Positions 16,610 through 25,746 of a stretch of DNA of 64,000 bases are shown one piece after another. The number at the start of each line of letters is the position of its first letter. The first letter of the stretch is position 1. Source of the DNA: Agrilutibacter niabensis (GTDB lineage Bacteria > Pseudomonadota > Gammaproteobacteria > Xanthomonadales > Xanthomonadaceae); contig NZ_JBHSNJ010000005.1 of NCBI RefSeq assembly GCF_042657165.1, positions 310,001-374,000 of the forward strand. The letters run 5' to 3'. The notes under the pieces were generated by a model that saw nothing but the letters and a program-made list of their open reading frames with translations, was not told the origin of the DNA and did not search any database. The position numbers were made by a program, and so were the translations under genes.

Positions 16610-17248
16610 ATGACCCTGCGCCTGAGCTTCCTGCTTGCCCTGCTGCTTCCCCTTGGCGCTGTCGCGGCCACTCCGGCCGCCCCGGTCGAAGGCACCGACT
16701 ACCACGTGATCGAGAACGGCACGCCGCTGGCGCCGCTGGGCGGAAAGATCGAGGTGGTCGAGATCTTCGGCTACTGGTGCCACCACTGCGCCGACTTCCA
16801 GCCCAAGGTCGAGGCGTGGAAGGGCAAACTGCCCAAGGACGTGCGCTTCACCTACCTGCCGCTGCCCAATGGCGAATCCGACCCGTTCGCGCGCGCGTTC
16901 TTTGCCTCGCAGGCCGCCGGCACGCTGGCGCGCACCCACGACGCCACCTACCTGGCGATCCATACCCAGGAGACGCTGCCGAAGAATCCGACCATGGACG
17001 AAATCGCCGGCTACTACGGCCAGCTCGGCGTGGACGGCGCGAAGATCCGGGGCCTGATGGAAAGCCCCGCCGTGGTTGCCAAGCTCAAGCCCGCCCGGGA
17101 ATTCGCGCTCCGCAGCGGCCTGGAGGGCACGCCCACCCTGGTCATCAATGGCAAGTACCGCGTCGATGCCGGTTCGCACGAAGAACGCCTGCGCATCGCC
17201 GGCGAGCTGATCGCCCGCGAACGCGCCGCGGCCAAGTCGCACCGCTGA
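16610..17248 (+). CDS. dsbA: thiol:disulfide interchange protein DsbA (CHHC active site)
   Basis: A 212-residue periplasmic thioredoxin-fold oxidase with a signal peptide (residues 1-20). The redox motif is CHHC at Cys57-Cys60 within FGYWCHHCADF, and the cis-Pro loop is EGTPTLVING. DsbA oxidises cysteine pairs in secreted proteins and is itself reoxidised by DsbB, which is not in the window. The usual dipeptide between the cysteines is Pro-His, so His-His is a departure that should change the redox potential. A second dsbA-like gene follows 113 bp downstream on the same strand. Confidence 0.93.
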   Translation: MTLRLSFLLALLLPLGAVAATPAAPVEGTDYHVIENGTPLAPLGGKIEVVEIFGYWCHHCADFQPKVEAWKGKLPKDVRFTYLPLPNGESDPFARAFFASQAAGTLARTHDATYLAIHTQETLPKNPTMDEIAGYYGQLGVDGAKIRGLMESPAVVAKLKPAREFALRSGLEGTPTLVINGKYRVDAGSHEERLRIAGELIARERAAAKSHR

Positions 17249-17361
17249 ACCGGCTGCGGCACGCGGACGTATACGCCCGCGTGCCGGCCTCCCTCGCTAT
17301 TCTTGCGCCCTTGCTCCTGCGGCGCGCTCGCCGCCCGAACCGTTACCTGGAGATTGTTCCC

Positions 17362-18147
17362 ATGAACCTGCGTCCGGCCCTGCTGCTGTCACTGCTGCTT
17401 CCGCTTGTCGCCTGCACCCAGCAGGCCGAAGCCCCCGCCACCACCCCCGAAGCGACGACGGCTGCGACCCCGGCCGCAGAGGCTCCGGCATCCCCGGCCG
17501 CCACCGCCGCCACTCCGGTCGTCGAAGCCGCCGCGGAACCAGCCCCGGCCGCCAGCCCGGACGTCCCGGTCGGTCCCGCCCCGGTGGCCGGGGTCGATTA
17601 CGCGGAAATCGCCGGCGGCCAGCCGTTCGAACCCACCAACGGCCGGATCGAAGTCGCGGAAGTCTTCAGCTACACCTGCCCGCATTGCGCGCAGTTCGAG
17701 CCGCTCGTCCTCGCCTGGCGCGCCCGCCAGCCGGCTGACGTGAAGTTCACCCCGGTCGCCGGCTTCTTCGGCGGCAACCCCGAGCCCTTCGCGAAGGCGT
17801 TCTACGCCGCCGAATCGATGGGCGTGCGCACGAAGACGCACGAAGCGATGTTCCGCGCCATCCACATCGACCGCTCGCTCGATGCGCACGATGCGACGCC
17901 GCAGACCATCGCCGCCTTCTACGGCAAGCTCGGCGTCGACCCGGCACAATTCGCCAGCACCATGTCCAGCTTCGCGGTGGACGCCAAGGTCAAGCGCGCC
18001 AACCAGTTCATCACGCAGACTGGCGTGGAAGGCAGCCCGAGCGTCGTCGTCAACGGCAAGTACCGCGTGACCGGCAAGACCCTGGAGGACACGCTGCGCA
18101 TCACCACCCACCTGGTGGCGAAGGAGCGCGCGGCGGGCGGCGGCTGA
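17362..18147 (+). CDS. lipoprotein DsbA-family disulfide oxidoreductase (CPHC)
   Basis: A 261-residue protein with a lipoprotein signal (LPLVAC, lipidated Cys18) followed by about 55 residues of Ala/Pro/Thr/Glu-rich linker, then a DsbA domain from about residue 78. The active site is CPHC at Cys106-Cys109, the canonical DsbA form, and the cis-Pro loop is EGSPSVVVNG. The residue after the lipid Cys is Thr, so an outer-membrane destination is expected by the +2 rule. The tether would let the domain reach into the periplasm. A TATTCT -10-like box lies at 17298-17303. The EEP nuclease gene follows at 25 nt. Confidence 0.9.
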   Translation: MNLRPALLLSLLLPLVACTQQAEAPATTPEATTAATPAAEAPASPAATAATPVVEAAAEPAPAASPDVPVGPAPVAGVDYAEIAGGQPFEPTNGRIEVAEVFSYTCPHCAQFEPLVLAWRARQPADVKFTPVAGFFGGNPEPFAKAFYAAESMGVRTKTHEAMFRAIHIDRSLDAHDATPQTIAAFYGKLGVDPAQFASTMSSFAVDAKVKRANQFITQTGVEGSPSVVVNGKYRVTGKTLEDTLRITTHLVAKERAAGGG

Positions 18148-18172
18148 AGCCGGTCCGCCCACGGGGGTGGTC

Positions 18173-18946
18173 ATGCAGAAAAAACCAGGTGGCCACCGCC
18201 GGCTGAAGCTACTCAGCGCCAACATCCAGGCCGGCTCGAGCACCCGTCGCTACAGCGACTACGCGACGCGTAGCTGGTCGCACGTCCTGCCGATGGGCAA
18301 GCGGTTGAGCCTGGATGCCATCGCGCAGCTGGCCGGCGTACACGACATCGTCGGCCTCAATGAAAGCGATCCCGGCAGCCTGCGCTCCGGGTTCACCAAC
18401 CAGACCCATTACCTCGCGCAGCGCGGCGGCTTCCACTACTGGAGCCACCAGCCCAACCGCCGCGTCGGCGGCGTTGCCTCCAGTGCGAACGGGCTGCTGA
18501 GCAAGCTGGAACCGGTCGAAGTCATCGACCATGCCCTGCCCGGCCGCATTGCCGGGCGCGGCGTGCTGGTGGCGCGCTTCGGCGACGACGACGACGCCCT
18601 CACGATCGCCGTCGCGCACCTTTCGCTGGGCGCGCAGTCGCGCGCCTCGCAACTCGCCTTCATCGCCGAACTGCTGCACGACCACCCGCACGCGGTGCTG
18701 ATGGGCGACTTCAACTGCGACATCGACCGGCCCGAGATGGCGACGCTGTTCCGTCGCACGCGCCTGCAACCGCCGTCGCACGCGGTGCCCACGTTTCCAA
18801 GCTGGCGCCCGCAGCGCGCGATCGACCACATCCTGCTTGGCGACGGCCTCACCAACCACCACGCGCGTGCCCTGCCCGCGGCGCAGTCCGACCACCTCGC
18901 GCTGTCGCTGGAACTGGACGTGCCGGCCGCGGCGTTGCGCGGCTGA
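18173..18946 (+). CDS. endonuclease/exonuclease/phosphatase family protein
   Basis: A 257-residue EEP-fold hydrolase without a signal peptide. Landmarks are LLSANIQ near the start (metal-ligand Asn), GLNESDPG (metal-binding Glu), VAHLSLG, LMGDFNCDID and the final SDHLAL with the catalytic Asp-His pair. The family includes DNases, RNA deadenylases and phosphoesterases; the substrate cannot be told from sequence. I use the ATG at 18173 after a GGGGGTGG tract; a GTG two codons earlier is possible. It lies 25 nt after the lipoprotein dsbA, so cotranscription is likely. Confidence 0.85.
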   Translation: MQKKPGGHRRLKLLSANIQAGSSTRRYSDYATRSWSHVLPMGKRLSLDAIAQLAGVHDIVGLNESDPGSLRSGFTNQTHYLAQRGGFHYWSHQPNRRVGGVASSANGLLSKLEPVEVIDHALPGRIAGRGVLVARFGDDDDALTIAVAHLSLGAQSRASQLAFIAELLHDHPHAVLMGDFNCDIDRPEMATLFRRTRLQPPSHAVPTFPSWRPQRAIDHILLGDGLTNHHARALPAAQSDHLALSLELDVPAAALRG

Positions 18947-18994
18947 ACTTCCCTCGCCGCGGCGATCGCATCGCGCGCAGTGACCGCGCAAAAG

Positions 18995-19028
18995 AAAACG
19001 GCCGGTGCGAGGCACCGGCCGTTTCTTG
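18995..19028. terminator. bidirectional rho-independent terminator
   Basis: A 13-bp perfect stem (AAACGGCCGGTGC, loop GAG, then its complement) carries A-rich sequence on the left and T-rich on the right. It sits between two convergent genes and can end both transcripts. Confidence 0.9.
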
Positions 19029-19049
19029 TTGCAGGCAACGCTCAGGACA

Positions 19050-21962
19050 TCAGAAGCGGTAGTCGGCGCTGACGTACCAGAAGGCGCCCGGCAGATCATA
19101 GGTAGAGGCGTCGTAACCGTTGAGCGAGCAGGTCAGGCACACCGGCGGCTCCTTGCCGAAGATGTTGTTGACGCCAACCGACAGCTTCAGGCCTTCCAGG
19201 GTGAAGGCATCCTTCCAGCCCGCGCGCAGGTCGTTGTAGGTGGTCGACCCGAGCGTATTGAACTCCACGCCGCCCATGCAGCCGGGAGCCTCGGGGACCG
19301 GCACGTTGCTGCAGAGCTCATCCACGCTGCTGATGTAGCGGGTGGTCCAGCTGACGTCCCAGTCGCCCATCACCCAACCGAGTTGGACGTTGGTCTGCCA
19401 CTCCGGAATCGCGCCGTCGTTGACCTCGATGCCGACTTCGCGCTGCGACTTGTTGCCGTCGATATCGACTGCTTCATAGTCGTTCACGTAGGTGGACTGG
19501 AGCCCGGCGGTCAGGCGGCCCCAACTCCATTCCGGACCGATCCAGTTGACCTTGATGTCGACGCCGTCGGTCTCGATGGTCGCCAGGTTGTCCAGGAAGT
19601 TTTCCGGCGGATTGAGGTTGCCGCTGGGCTGGCGCGAGAACGGTGCGCAGCTGGGCGTGCCGACACCGCCTTCGCGCAAGCAGGCTTCAAGCAATGCCTG
19701 GATGTCGCGGGGCTGGATCGCGCCGTCGATTTCGTGGTGGTAGTAGCCCAACTCGAAATCGAGCTTGTCCGACCACGACATGCCTTCGGCCCAGCTCGGG
19801 CTGTAGACCATGCCGAAGGTGTAGCTGTCGGATTCTTCCGGCTCCAGGTTCGGGTTGCCACCCGTGAAGGTGGTGATCTGGGTGTTGGCCTGTTCGAAGG
19901 TCGGCGGCGCGCCCTGCGCCGCGCAGCCCGCCGCGAAGGACGGATCCGCCGGGCCGGGATTGCCGGTCGAACCGCAGGGATCGACGATCGTGGCGCCGAA
20001 CTGGGTCAGGCCGTAAAGCTCGCCGAGGTTGGGCGCACGGAAACCTTCCGAGTAGGTACCACGGAACACGAAATCCTCGACCGGTTGCCAGCGGAAGCCC
20101 ACCTTGCCGGTGGTGGCATCGCCGAAGGTCGAGTAATCCGAGTAACGCAGCGCTGCACTGATTTCCAAGGTGGACAGCACCGGGAAGTTGGCTTCGGCGT
20201 AGAGCTCGTCCACGTCGTACTCGGCCGATACCGCCGCAGCGAAGGAGTCCTGCGACTCGCCGGTCTGGCGCAGCGGGTCGGGGTTGAACTCACCCTTGTA
20301 CTTGCGGTGTTCGAAGCCGGCGGCGAAGCCCGCGGTGCGATCGGCGATGTTGAACAGGTCGCCGGTGATGTTGGCCGAGAACAGATCCAGCGTCTGCTTG
20401 CTGGAGTCGATCTGCTCGGTGCGGATGTAGTCGATCATCTCCTGCGTCATCGGCCGGCCCTGGCCGCCGAACAGGTCGAGCGGCACGCAGCCCGCTACCA
20501 GTGCGCAGACCGCCGGGTCACCCAGCGCCAGCTTGAGCTTGGCGACGTTGTAGCCGTTGAAAAAGTGCTGTTCGGCCTTGTTTTCCGAGTGCACCGCGTT
20601 GACGTCCCAGCCGTACGTGCGGTCGCCGGCGTCCAAGGTGCCGTCCAGGCCGAGGTTGAAATAGATCGTGTCGACATCCTGGTTGAAGATGCGCGGCCCC
20701 ACTTCCACCGGCCGGCGGGTTACCCAGCCGAAGTTGGTGGCGGGATCCAGGGTGATGCCGAACGGGTTATACGGATTGTCCGCGTGCACGATGATCGTGT
20801 CGGCGATGCCGCCGGTGCCGGCGAACGGACCGACGAAGATCGGCTCGGGTGCGGCCTGGTTGGTCGACGTACGGTTGTTGTACAGCGCCTTGGCATGCAG
20901 GCGGACGTTGTCGGTCAGGTCGTAGTTGAGGCTGGTGAACAGCGCCTTGCGCTTGCTCGGCGTCAACAGCAGGTTGTACGGCGCGAAGTTGAAGCGGTCG
21001 GCACCGCTGAAGTTGTGGTACGTGCCGCCCGTGGGGTTGTTCGGATCCCACGACGGCGTGGTCGTGCCGTTGTTGAGGGTCACGTCGAACCACATTTCAC
21101 CGGCCGGGTCGCAGAAGCCGTACTGGGTCGGATCGGCGATCGACGGATCGCAGAAGGTAGCGCGACCCTGCGGGGTACCCGAGCTGCCACCGCGCACGCC
21201 GGTGCCCGGCGTCGGGAAGGACGACTGCTCCCAGCTGCCCGAGCTGATGCTCTTCTGCTCGTAATAGCTGGCGCCGAATACCGCATTGAAGCGCTCGCCG
21301 CCGCCGCCGAGGGTCATCGACATTTCCGTGGTGCCGCCGCCATCCTCGTACTCGCCGTAGTAGGCGTGCGCTTCGGCGCCTTCGAAGTTGCGGCGGGTGA
21401 TGATGTTGATCACGCCGGCGATGGCGTCAGAACCATAGATCGCCGAGGCGCCGTCCTCGAGCACTTCGATGCGCTCGACGATGGCCAGCGGGATGGTGTT
21501 GACGTCGGCGCTACCGCTCACGCCGGAGGCCGAGGATTCGTTCACCCAGCGAATGCCGTCAACGAGCACCAGCACGCGCTTGGAGCCGAGGTTGCGCAGG
21601 TCGACCTGGGCCGAACCGGCGCCGATGCCGCCACCATCGGACGGGTAGCCGAAGTTGCCCGACGAGTTGAACTTGGCGTTGAGCGCCTGGCCGCTGGCGG
21701 TCAGCTGCTGGAGGACTTCACCGACCGTCTGCACGCCGGTCTTTTCCAGCTTTTGCCGATCCAGGATGAACACCGGCTGGGCGGTCACCAGATTGGCCTG
21801 CTTGATGCGCGAGCCAGTGACGGTGACGGTATCGAGGGTGGTGGCGCGCTGCTCGGGGGCGGCAGGCGCAGGCTGGTCCTGCGCCGCGGCGACGACCGGC
21901 AGGCTCAGGAGTAGGGATAGTTGGATGGCTTTCGCCAACGTCTTGGGGCGCAGCGACTTCAT
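19050..21962 (-). CDS. TonB-dependent outer membrane receptor
   Basis: A 970-residue receptor with a signal peptide (cleavage near VVAAAQD), a TonB-box-like segment LDTVTVTGSRI, a plug domain with VGEVLQQL, GSKRVLVLVDG and RIEVLEDGASAIYGSDAIAGV, and a large 22-stranded barrel ending in the expected aromatic (YVSADYRF). It imports an unknown ligand using TonB energy. Several Cys pairs lie in predicted extracellular loops. The size and the polar loops suggest a substrate larger than a simple siderophore, but no pathway genes adjoin it. An AGGAG site precedes the ATG. Confidence 0.93.
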   Translation of the reverse strand: MKSLRPKTLAKAIQLSLLLSLPVVAAAQDQPAPAAPEQRATTLDTVTVTGSRIKQANLVTAQPVFILDRQKLEKTGVQTVGEVLQQLTASGQALNAKFNSSGNFGYPSDGGGIGAGSAQVDLRNLGSKRVLVLVDGIRWVNESSASGVSGSADVNTIPLAIVERIEVLEDGASAIYGSDAIAGVINIITRRNFEGAEAHAYYGEYEDGGGTTEMSMTLGGGGERFNAVFGASYYEQKSISSGSWEQSSFPTPGTGVRGGSSGTPQGRATFCDPSIADPTQYGFCDPAGEMWFDVTLNNGTTTPSWDPNNPTGGTYHNFSGADRFNFAPYNLLLTPSKRKALFTSLNYDLTDNVRLHAKALYNNRTSTNQAAPEPIFVGPFAGTGGIADTIIVHADNPYNPFGITLDPATNFGWVTRRPVEVGPRIFNQDVDTIYFNLGLDGTLDAGDRTYGWDVNAVHSENKAEQHFFNGYNVAKLKLALGDPAVCALVAGCVPLDLFGGQGRPMTQEMIDYIRTEQIDSSKQTLDLFSANITGDLFNIADRTAGFAAGFEHRKYKGEFNPDPLRQTGESQDSFAAAVSAEYDVDELYAEANFPVLSTLEISAALRYSDYSTFGDATTGKVGFRWQPVEDFVFRGTYSEGFRAPNLGELYGLTQFGATIVDPCGSTGNPGPADPSFAAGCAAQGAPPTFEQANTQITTFTGGNPNLEPEESDSYTFGMVYSPSWAEGMSWSDKLDFELGYYHHEIDGAIQPRDIQALLEACLREGGVGTPSCAPFSRQPSGNLNPPENFLDNLATIETDGVDIKVNWIGPEWSWGRLTAGLQSTYVNDYEAVDIDGNKSQREVGIEVNDGAIPEWQTNVQLGWVMGDWDVSWTTRYISSVDELCSNVPVPEAPGCMGGVEFNTLGSTTYNDLRAGWKDAFTLEGLKLSVGVNNIFGKEPPVCLTCSLNGYDASTYDLPGAFWYVSADYRF

Positions 21963-22124
21963 GGATTCTCTCTCCTGGAATTCTTATGAATTGCTGTAGC
22001 GGGAACGGGTAGCACGGCAGAAACGCCGCTAAGTCCTGATGGCGGCGTCACAGGTTGTAAACAATTTGTGAACCCGCCACAAGCGGACAGAAGTAACGCC
22101 CGAGTCGGCAAAGTGTCTGCGGCC

Positions 22125-22928
22125 TCAGCCACCCAGCGCGAGGCCGATCGCGACCGCGACCAGGAAACCCGCGAACACGCGCTTCAGGCTGGCCCCGTCC
22201 AACCGGTGGGCGAGGCGCATGCCATAGGGCGCCGCCAGCACCGATGCCGCCGCCACCCCGATGGCGGCCGGCAAATACACATAGCCCACGGCAAATTGCG
22301 GCAACGCACCATCGGGCGCATGCAGGGCGTAGCCGGCCGCACTGGCCAGCCCGATCGCGACCCCGCAGGCCGAGGAGGTGCCCACTGCGCGCACCGGCAC
22401 CACGCCGCGCCACACCAGCACGGGCACGGTCATGCTGCCGCCGCCGATGCCGACGACCGCCGAGACCGCACCGATGACGCCACCCGCCACGGTCATCGGG
22501 GCCCCACGCGGCGGGGCGACCTCGCCACCGCCTGTCAGGGCGCGGGTCTTGCCGAAGGCCAGTTGGGCCGCGGCCAGCAGGCAGTAGCCCGCGACGATCC
22601 AGCGCAGCGCCTCGCCCTCGATGCGCACGGCAATGCCGCTCCCGAGCCAGCCACCGACCAGCAATCCCGGGACCATCCAGCGCACGGTCGGCCACAGCAC
22701 GCTCCCGCGCCCGTCATGTGCCCGTGCCGAGGCCGCGGCGGTCAGCACGATGCTGGCCAGCGAGCTGGCCAGCGCGGCATGCATCGCCGCGGCCTTGGGC
22801 ACGCCGACGCCCGGCAGCATCCAGGCCAGCGCCGCGACGAGTACCAGCCCGCCGCCCACGCCCAGCAGCCCGGCGAGCACGCCGGCAATCGCGCCCAACG
22901 CGAGGAACAACAGCAACGACACCACCAT
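22125..22928 (-). CDS. TauE/SafE family sulfite-exporter-like permease
   Basis: A 267-residue membrane protein with about eight hydrophobic segments arranged as two similar halves. Each half has the family Gly-rich motif, GVLAGLLGVGGGLVLV near the N-terminus and AVVGIGGGSMTVPVL in the middle. Members export sulfite, sulfoacetate or other small anions, or import taurine-type compounds; the direction and substrate are not evident here. The ATG at 22928 follows a GGAG site, so I reject the longer frame to 23054. The lytic transglycosylase gene diverges upstream. Confidence 0.88.
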   Translation of the reverse strand: MVVSLLLFLALGAIAGVLAGLLGVGGGLVLVAALAWMLPGVGVPKAAAMHAALASSLASIVLTAAASARAHDGRGSVLWPTVRWMVPGLLVGGWLGSGIAVRIEGEALRWIVAGYCLLAAAQLAFGKTRALTGGGEVAPPRGAPMTVAGGVIGAVSAVVGIGGGSMTVPVLVWRGVVPVRAVGTSSACGVAIGLASAAGYALHAPDGALPQFAVGYVYLPAAIGVAAASVLAAPYGMRLAHRLDGASLKRVFAGFLVAVAIGLALGG

Positions 22929-23133
22929 GGCCACTCCATTTCGATGAGGCGATCCGCGCGAATGTCGGCACGCGAATCCTGGATGCGAGATCCGGCGCCA
23001 TGAACGGCGCGATCGTAGCCTGCGCGGTGCGCCGCGAACCGGACCTCGCTGCACATGCGGCGCATGTCGGCACGCAATTCAGGCGCTTCGCGCGCATCGT
23101 GCACGCGACGACTGTCCATTCACCTGCCTCGGC

Positions 23134-23139
23134 TATAGT
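23134..23139 (+). promoter_or_regulatory. candidate -10 element (TATAGT) for a leaderless mRNA
   Basis: TATAGT ends 8 nt before the ATG of the lytic transglycosylase gene, which has only a weak GGG upstream as a ribosome site. The 5' leader would be absent or one or two bases. Confidence 0.4.
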
Positions 23140-23147
23140 CGGGCGCT

Positions 23148-25241
23148 ATGTCCCCCCGCATCCTCCTCACCACGCTCGCGGCGTTCGTGGCCGGGGCCCT
23201 GCCCTCGCATTCCGGCACCTCGTCGCTGCACTGGAACAGCCAAGGCTCGGCCGCGCCGGTTGCCGCCAGCATCGTCACCGCCGACCCGCAACTGCAGCGC
23301 GTGCAAGCCGCGATCGAAGCGGCCGAACGCGGCGACTTCGATGCCGCGCAATACGCCGACCTCGCCCGCCATCCGCTGTACGCCTGGATCGAATACGCGA
23401 GCCTGCGCCGCAACATCGATTCGATCGGCGCTGCGCAGGCGCAATCCTTCCTCGGCCGCTACAACGGCCAGGCGGCAGGCGCAGCCTTCCGCGAGATATG
23501 GATCGCGGAGGCCGCGCGCCGCAAGGACTGGCCGGCGCTGCTCGCGGCGTGGAAGCCCGCGGTGGGCAAGAACACCGAACTGCGCTGCGCCCAACTGCAG
23601 GCGCGCCAGGCGAGCGGTCGCGACGACGCGCAATGGGATGGCGAAGTGCAGGCGCTGTGGCGCGATACAGGCAAGCCGCTGCCTGCCAACTGCGACCCGG
23701 TGTTCGATGCGCTCGCCGCCAAGGGCGGCCTGACGCCCGCACTGCGCTGGGAGCGCATCGACAAGGCCGCAGCCGAATGGCAGCCCGCGGTGATGCGCAG
23801 CGCGGCGCGCGGACTGTCCGCCGAAGACGCCGCGCTCGCCAACGATTACGCGGCCTTCTTCGAAGCGATCCACCCGCGCGCGCTGGAATGGCCGAAGACC
23901 GATCGCAGCCGCCGCATGGCCTCGCAGGGCCTGGCCCGCCTCGCCAAGTCGGTGCCGATGGCCGGCGAGGCGCAACTGCCGCAATACGCGGAGGCCTTCG
24001 GCTTCACCGAGGAGGACCGCGGCCGCGTGCTGTACCAGGCCGCGCTGTGGACGGTGGCGTCATACGAACCCGAATCCGCGCAGCGGCTCAACGCCGTGCC
24101 CGCCAGCGCGTACGACGAGCGCCTGCACGAATGGCGTGCGCGCGAGGCGATGGCGCGTTCGGACTGGCCGGCCGCGCTCGCCGCGATCCGGAAGATGGGC
24201 GACAAGCAGCGCAACGACTCGCGCTGGCAGTACTTCGAGGCGCGCCTGTCCGAAATGACCGGCGACAAGGCCACGGCGCAGCGCCTGTATCGCGAAGCAG
24301 CGAACAAGGCGGAGTTCCACGGCTTCCTCGCCGCCGACCGAATCAACGCGTCCTACACGCTGTGCCCGTGGATGCCCGGCGACACCGATGCGCAACGCGA
24401 CGCCGTCGCCCGCGACCCGGCGATCGTGCGCGCGGTGGGCCTGTACCGCATCGACCGTCGCGGCTGGGCCGGGCGCGAATGGGACGATGCCCTGAGTCGC
24501 TTCGACGACACCCAGCGCCGTCTTGCGGTGGAAGTCGCGCAGTCGCACGGCTGGTTTGATCGCGCGGTGTTTGCACTGGGCAAGACGCCCGGGGGCGATC
24601 CGCGCCCCGAGGAATTGCGCCTGTACACCCTGCGCTTCCCGCTGCACCACGACGCCACCATCCGTCGCGAAGCCGCCACCAATCGCCTCGACCCGGCGTG
24701 GGTCGCCGGCGAGATCCGCGCCGAGAGCGTGTTCGATCCGCGCGCACGCTCGGGCGCGAACGCGATGGGGCTGATGCAAGTGTTGCCGGCCACCGGCGCG
24801 GCGATCGCAAGCGATCTCGGCCTCACCTGGGGCGGTGCGGAGTCGCTGTACGACCCCGACACCAACATCACGCTCGGCTCGGCCTACCTGCGGCAGCTGC
24901 TCGACAAGTACGGCGGCCAGCCCTACCAGGCGATTGCCGGCTACAACGCCGGCCCGGCGCCGCTGGCGCGCTGGCAATCGCAGCGGCCGGGCATGGAGCC
25001 GGATTTCTGGATCGAGACGATCAGCTACAAGGAAACGCGCGACTACGTCGCCCGCGTGCTCGCCTTCAGCGTGCTCTACGACTGGCGCCTCAATGGCAAC
25101 GCGCTCGGCCTGACCGACCGCATGCGCGGTCGCTTGGCTGGTCCGCGCAAGAAGTTCGTCTGCCCGCTCGCCGTCGCGCCGACGCCAGCGGCCGCACCAC
25201 CGCCACCGGCGGCGCCGGCGAAACCGAAGGAGCGTCGCTGA
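23148..25241 (+). CDS. slt: soluble lytic murein transglycosylase (Slt70 family)
   Basis: A 697-residue periplasmic enzyme that cleaves the glycan strands of peptidoglycan to give 1,6-anhydromuramoyl products. A signal-like segment opens the protein, and residues about 40-480 form the alpha-superhelical ring of short helical repeats. The SLT catalytic domain follows, with GEIRAESVFDPRA holding the catalytic Glu526, then NAMGLMQVLPATG and IAGYNAGP. The C-terminus is a Pro/Ala-rich basic tail. The PH-domain gene begins 25 nt downstream. The start is supported by the signal peptide and the -10-like element 8 nt before it. Confidence 0.93.
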   Translation: MSPRILLTTLAAFVAGALPSHSGTSSLHWNSQGSAAPVAASIVTADPQLQRVQAAIEAAERGDFDAAQYADLARHPLYAWIEYASLRRNIDSIGAAQAQSFLGRYNGQAAGAAFREIWIAEAARRKDWPALLAAWKPAVGKNTELRCAQLQARQASGRDDAQWDGEVQALWRDTGKPLPANCDPVFDALAAKGGLTPALRWERIDKAAAEWQPAVMRSAARGLSAEDAALANDYAAFFEAIHPRALEWPKTDRSRRMASQGLARLAKSVPMAGEAQLPQYAEAFGFTEEDRGRVLYQAALWTVASYEPESAQRLNAVPASAYDERLHEWRAREAMARSDWPAALAAIRKMGDKQRNDSRWQYFEARLSEMTGDKATAQRLYREAANKAEFHGFLAADRINASYTLCPWMPGDTDAQRDAVARDPAIVRAVGLYRIDRRGWAGREWDDALSRFDDTQRRLAVEVAQSHGWFDRAVFALGKTPGGDPRPEELRLYTLRFPLHHDATIRREAATNRLDPAWVAGEIRAESVFDPRARSGANAMGLMQVLPATGAAIASDLGLTWGGAESLYDPDTNITLGSAYLRQLLDKYGGQPYQAIAGYNAGPAPLARWQSQRPGMEPDFWIETISYKETRDYVARVLAFSVLYDWRLNGNALGLTDRMRGRLAGPRKKFVCPLAVAPTPAAAPPPPAAPAKPKERR

Positions 25242-25266
25242 CACGCGAGCCAAGGGGAGAACACCG

Positions 25267-25638
25267 ATGGGTCTGATCGATACCCTGCTGGGGCACGCCA
25301 GCGACAAGAACCTGGAGAAGATCAGCGAGGACTTCGCGCCGCTGCTCGCCCCGGGCGAGACCCTGCAGCGCGCGTTCGGGCTGGTCCGCGACCTGATCGT
25401 GTTCACCGATCGCCGCCTGATCTTCGTCAACAAGCAGGGCGTGACCGGCAGCAAGATCGAATACCTCAGCGTGCCCTACCGCAGCATCGTGATGTTCTCG
25501 ATCGAGACCGCGGGACACTTCGACCTCGAAGCCGAGTTGCGCATCTGGGTCTCGGGCCAGGCCGCGCCGCTGTCGCGCAGCCTTGGCCGCGACGCCGGCG
25601 CGCAGGAGATCGTCGCGCTGCTGGCGTCCCGCGCCTAG
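25267..25638 (+). CDS. bacterial PH-domain protein
   Basis: A 123-residue cytoplasmic protein matching the bacterial pleckstrin-homology (bPH) family. The pattern is a short N-terminal helix (LIDTLLGHASDKNLEKI), then beta strands with FTDRRLIFVNKQGVTG and KIEYLSVPYRSI. Domain members form ring-like oligomers; their functions are mostly unknown. A GGGGAG ribosome site precedes the ATG, and the gene trails the transglycosylase by 25 nt, so they are probably one transcript. No catalytic residue is expected. Confidence 0.8.
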   Translation: MGLIDTLLGHASDKNLEKISEDFAPLLAPGETLQRAFGLVRDLIVFTDRRLIFVNKQGVTGSKIEYLSVPYRSIVMFSIETAGHFDLEAELRIWVSGQAAPLSRSLGRDAGAQEIVALLASRA

Positions 25639-25734
25639 CCGGCACGGCGGGACGCGCCCTCGGCTGGCGGCCGCAGCTGTCGGTGGCTTCCGCGCACAGC
25701 GACGCCTGCCTGACGGCAACAACACGGCTCCGCT

Positions 25735-25740
25735 TAAACT
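25735..25740 (+). promoter_or_regulatory. candidate -10 element (TAAACT) for a leaderless cca mRNA
   Basis: TAAACT ends exactly 6 nt before the cca ATG, and no ribosome site is present. A CTGACG hexamer 19 nt further upstream could serve as a weak -35. Confidence 0.45.
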
Positions 25741-25746
25741 CGCCGC

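Noticed and set aside
16777..18147. A single frame that could be read as a DsbA fused to an extra N-terminal region
   Set aside because: The first part overlaps the first dsbA gene in another frame and is Arg-rich; the lipoprotein signal at 17362 marks the true start.
19005..21914. A 969-codon plus-strand frame opposite the first TonB receptor
   Set aside because: Antisense shadow of a receptor with complete signal peptide, plug and barrel.
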